The notes beneath the pieces are model-generated. The model was not told where the DNA came from, did no database searches, and saw only the letters and a list, made by a program, of their open reading frames with translations. The translations under genes and the position numbers were made by a program. Below are positions 14,068 through 15,903 of a stretch of DNA of 15,903 nt, in pieces; the first letter of the stretch is position 1, and each line of letters starts with the position of its first letter. The stretch is from RGIG5612 sp045600845 (lineage in GTDB: Bacteria; Bacillota; Clostridia; Lachnospirales; Lachnospiraceae), in contig JAZRYR010000061.1 of assembly GCA_045600845.1 (NCBI GenBank), positions 1-15,903 of the forward strand, given 5' to 3'.

Positions 14068-15903
14068 AGAAAAAAGAGTGGAATAATGTCCGAAATAATT
14101 TACAAAGGTTTAATAAATGGTTTCTTGATAATCAGGATTTAATGAAATATCCCGAAATATATCTGGGAGATGAAATGAATTCTTATCATTATGATTTAAG
14201 CAAGAACGATGATGAATTAAATGATTGCTTCAAAATATTGTTTTCTCAAGCGGACAGATACTGTGATTCTGTGGGAAATTTGGCGTTGCCTCTTTTTTAT
14301 GAGGAACTTCATGAAATCCACCCGGAATGGGTTACGGAGAGAATTTATATTCCAGATTCGTATTATGATTACAAATTGTTGACAGAGGCTGGCTTTTGGC
14401 CATTGTCACTTGAAAATAAAATACCGCCAGCGTATTTCAATGTTTTGTGTTTTTCCCAATGCAGACCCGGGATAGAACCATATATTATTAACATCCTTAA
14501 ACAGTCGGGAATTCCTATTAAATGGTATGAGCGAAAAGAGGATGACCCGATTATTATAAGAGGTGGAGCAGCTTGTGAAAATCCGGTTTTGATAAAAAAT
14601 ATTTGTGATATCAATTATATCGGAGAAGGAGAGGAGGGACTTCCGGAACTTTTAGAGCTGATTGAAGACGGATTAAGAAGGGGAGCTACAAGAGAAGAAA
14701 TTTTGCTTGCGGCTGCAAACTTGCGTGATGGTATATTTGTGCCAAGATTTTACGAAGAAAAAATTGAGGATGATGGTACTTATGCCGGCATTGTTCCAAT
14801 CAGAGACGATGTTCCAAAAACAATTAAGAGTGATCGTGTTATGGATTTAAACACGGCTTATATGCCGGACAAAATTGTTTTGGGATATTCACATATGAAT
14901 CTGGGATATGGTGTTGAAATTTCAAGGGGATGCATTGGAAAATGCTCTTTTTGCCATGGAGGATTTTCATATCTTCCTTACAGAATACGTGATTTCCGCA
15001 TTGCTACAAAGAAGGTAAAAGCTATCAAGAAAAATACGGGTCTTTCTACTGTCAGCCTTACAGCGTTTTGTCAGGCATCGGATCCTGAAATCCGTAGAGC
15101 TTATAAATTTATCTATGAAAATATTTCAGCTGCTTATAAATATCTGTCACTTAGAATTGATGAATTTGTTAATGACCCTGATTATGCAAGACTGGCAGCT
15201 GAAATGGAAGTTAATAAGAGAGTAATCTTTGGAGTTGAGGGATGTTCACAGCGATTAAGAGAAGCTGTTTCAAAACATTGTACCGAAGAACAGCTTATAA
15301 AGGCATATGCCATGGCAGGAAAGGTAGGTTTCAAAACGATAAAATATATGTTTATTTCAGACTTGCCTGGAGAAACAGACGAGGACATTATGGAATTACT
15401 AAGTCTTGCTGAAAAGCTAAAAGATACAAAAGACAAAATGGAAGCAGATGGAATATTAGCTCCGGAGTTAATTTTTTCAGTTGGCAAATTAAATCCGTTT
15501 TATGGAACACCATATCAATGGGCAAAGGTTCATAAAAGTACAAATCCATGCTATGAAAGAGTTGCAGAGCAGATACGAAATATGGGTTTTGTATTTAATT
15601 TGAAGAAAGAAAATCATATGTTTGCAAACACGATTATACGTGGAGATGGACGACTTGAGGAGATGCTGATTGATTTGGCGGATAATATGGAAGCTACTGA
15701 GCTTATGAGAAATGCTGAAGCAATCGTTGAAATAATGAACAAACATTTAGGACATGAAGATATTCCGGATATAGATTACTGGTTCAGAGAAAGAGACGAG
15801 AATGAAGTTTTTCCATGGGAAATTGTGGATACCGGAGTCAGTAGAGAATACTTGCGTAAAAGGTATTTGGAATCTATGAAAAACAATCCTGCTCAGGCAA
15901 CAA
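14061..15903 (+). CDS. Radical SAM enzyme with B12-binding-like N-terminal domain (partial, runs off window)
   Basis: The frame is open for 614 codons to the window end, so the C-terminus is missing. Residues 1 to about 120 are unassigned. About 125-210 is a Rossmann-like B12-binding-type region (FNVLCFSQCRPGIEPY, IIIRGGAACENP, YIGEGEEGLPELLELI) without the DxHxxG motif that would bind cobalamin base-off. The radical SAM core starts at SRGCIGKCSFC with cluster Cys291, Cys295 and Cys298, followed by VIFGVEGCSQRLREAVSKH and ISDLPGETDEDIMELL. Order and motifs resemble uncharacterised radical SAM proteins of the TIGR03960 type. The ATG overlaps the RT stop (ATGTTGA at 14061-14067), indicating translational coupling. 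A role in modifying a nucleic acid, nucleotide or protein made or bound by the RT is possible but unproven. Confidence 0.85.
   Translation, partial: MLKKKEWNNVRNNLQRFNKWFLDNQDLMKYPEIYLGDEMNSYHYDLSKNDDELNDCFKILFSQADRYCDSVGNLALPLFYEELHEIHPEWVTERIYIPDSYYDYKLLTEAGFWPLSLENKIPPAYFNVLCFSQCRPGIEPYIINILKQSGIPIKWYERKEDDPIIIRGGAACENPVLIKNICDINYIGEGEEGLPELLELIEDGLRRGATREEILLAAANLRDGIFVPRFYEEKIEDDGTYAGIVPIRDDVPKTIKSDRVMDLNTAYMPDKIVLGYSHMNLGYGVEISRGCIGKCSFCHGGFSYLPYRIRDFRIATKKVKAIKKNTGLSTVSLTAFCQASDPEIRRAYKFIYENISAAYKYLSLRIDEFVNDPDYARLAAEMEVNKRVIFGVEGCSQRLREAVSKHCTEEQLIKAYAMAGKVGFKTIKYMFISDLPGETDEDIMELLSLAEKLKDTKDKMEADGILAPELIFSVGKLNPFYGTPYQWAKVHKSTNPCYERVAEQIRNMGFVFNLKKENHMFANTIIRGDGRLEEMLIDLADNMEATELMRNAEAIVEIMNKHLGHEDIPDIDYWFRERDENEVFPWEIVDTGVSREYLRKRYLESMKNNPAQAT

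Noticed and set aside
12859..15903. Diversity-generating retroelement
   Set aside because: No DGR-type SQ motif in RT motif B, and no template/variable repeat pair with A-specific differences was seen in the window.
1..15903. CRISPR array or transposase
   Set aside because: No regularly spaced direct repeats and no transposase or integrase motif were found on either strand.

Overview
The window looks like a chromosomal piece of a Gram-positive, Clostridia-type bacterium, probably Lachnospiraceae-like. Evidence is moderately AT-rich coding sequence, sigma-A-type promoters, GGAG-type ribosome sites, MutS2 and YhaM homologues, a FakB/FakA/PlsX lipid operon, and remnants of the VirB4 and CHAP genes typical of Clostridial conjugative elements. 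The species is inferred from gene style only.

Positions 1-4560 (minus strand) hold a three-gene run: a membrane-anchored alpha/beta hydrolase with Cys in the nucleophile elbow, a YhaM-type OB-fold/HD nuclease, and mutS2. The first 141 bases have no recognisable gene. Divergent to it, starting from a promoter at 4583-4611, is a plus-strand operon: two DegV/FakB fatty-acid-binding proteins, a FakA-type fatty acid kinase, a divergent PlsX-like protein and a GT2 glycosyltransferase fused to a GtrA-like membrane domain. The first four genes fit one pathway, in which FakB delivers a fatty acid to FakA for phosphorylation and acyl-phosphate is passed to a PlsX-type enzyme.

Positions 10202-10370 hold a complete tRNA-Gln(CTG) unit with a consensus promoter and a Rho-independent terminator. 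Directly downstream (about 10467-12687) is a gene graveyard with truncated, frameshifted pieces of a VirB4-like conjugation ATPase, a CHAP-domain cell-wall hydrolase, a phospholipase-D-like protein, a RhuM-family protein and a type I restriction HsdR subunit. This is the typical look of an accessory hotspot at a tRNA gene.

The most interesting part is 12704-15903. A consensus promoter starts transcription almost exactly on the left arm of an 11-bp perfect inverted repeat enclosing 91 nt, inside which two further perfect helices cross each other as an H-type pseudoknot. Nine bases after the right arm begins an intact reverse transcriptase (motif A TDFSDYF, motif C YSDD) that has no Shine-Dalgarno site and lacks the retron and DGR signature motifs. 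The RT overlaps by 7 nt a gene for a radical-SAM enzyme (CIGKCSFC) with a B12-binding-like N-terminal domain, which runs off the window end. I propose a structured-RNA / reverse-transcriptase / radical-SAM cassette, possibly a defence system of the DRT or retron kind with an unusual effector. The gene order and structure are seen in the sequence; the function is inferred.
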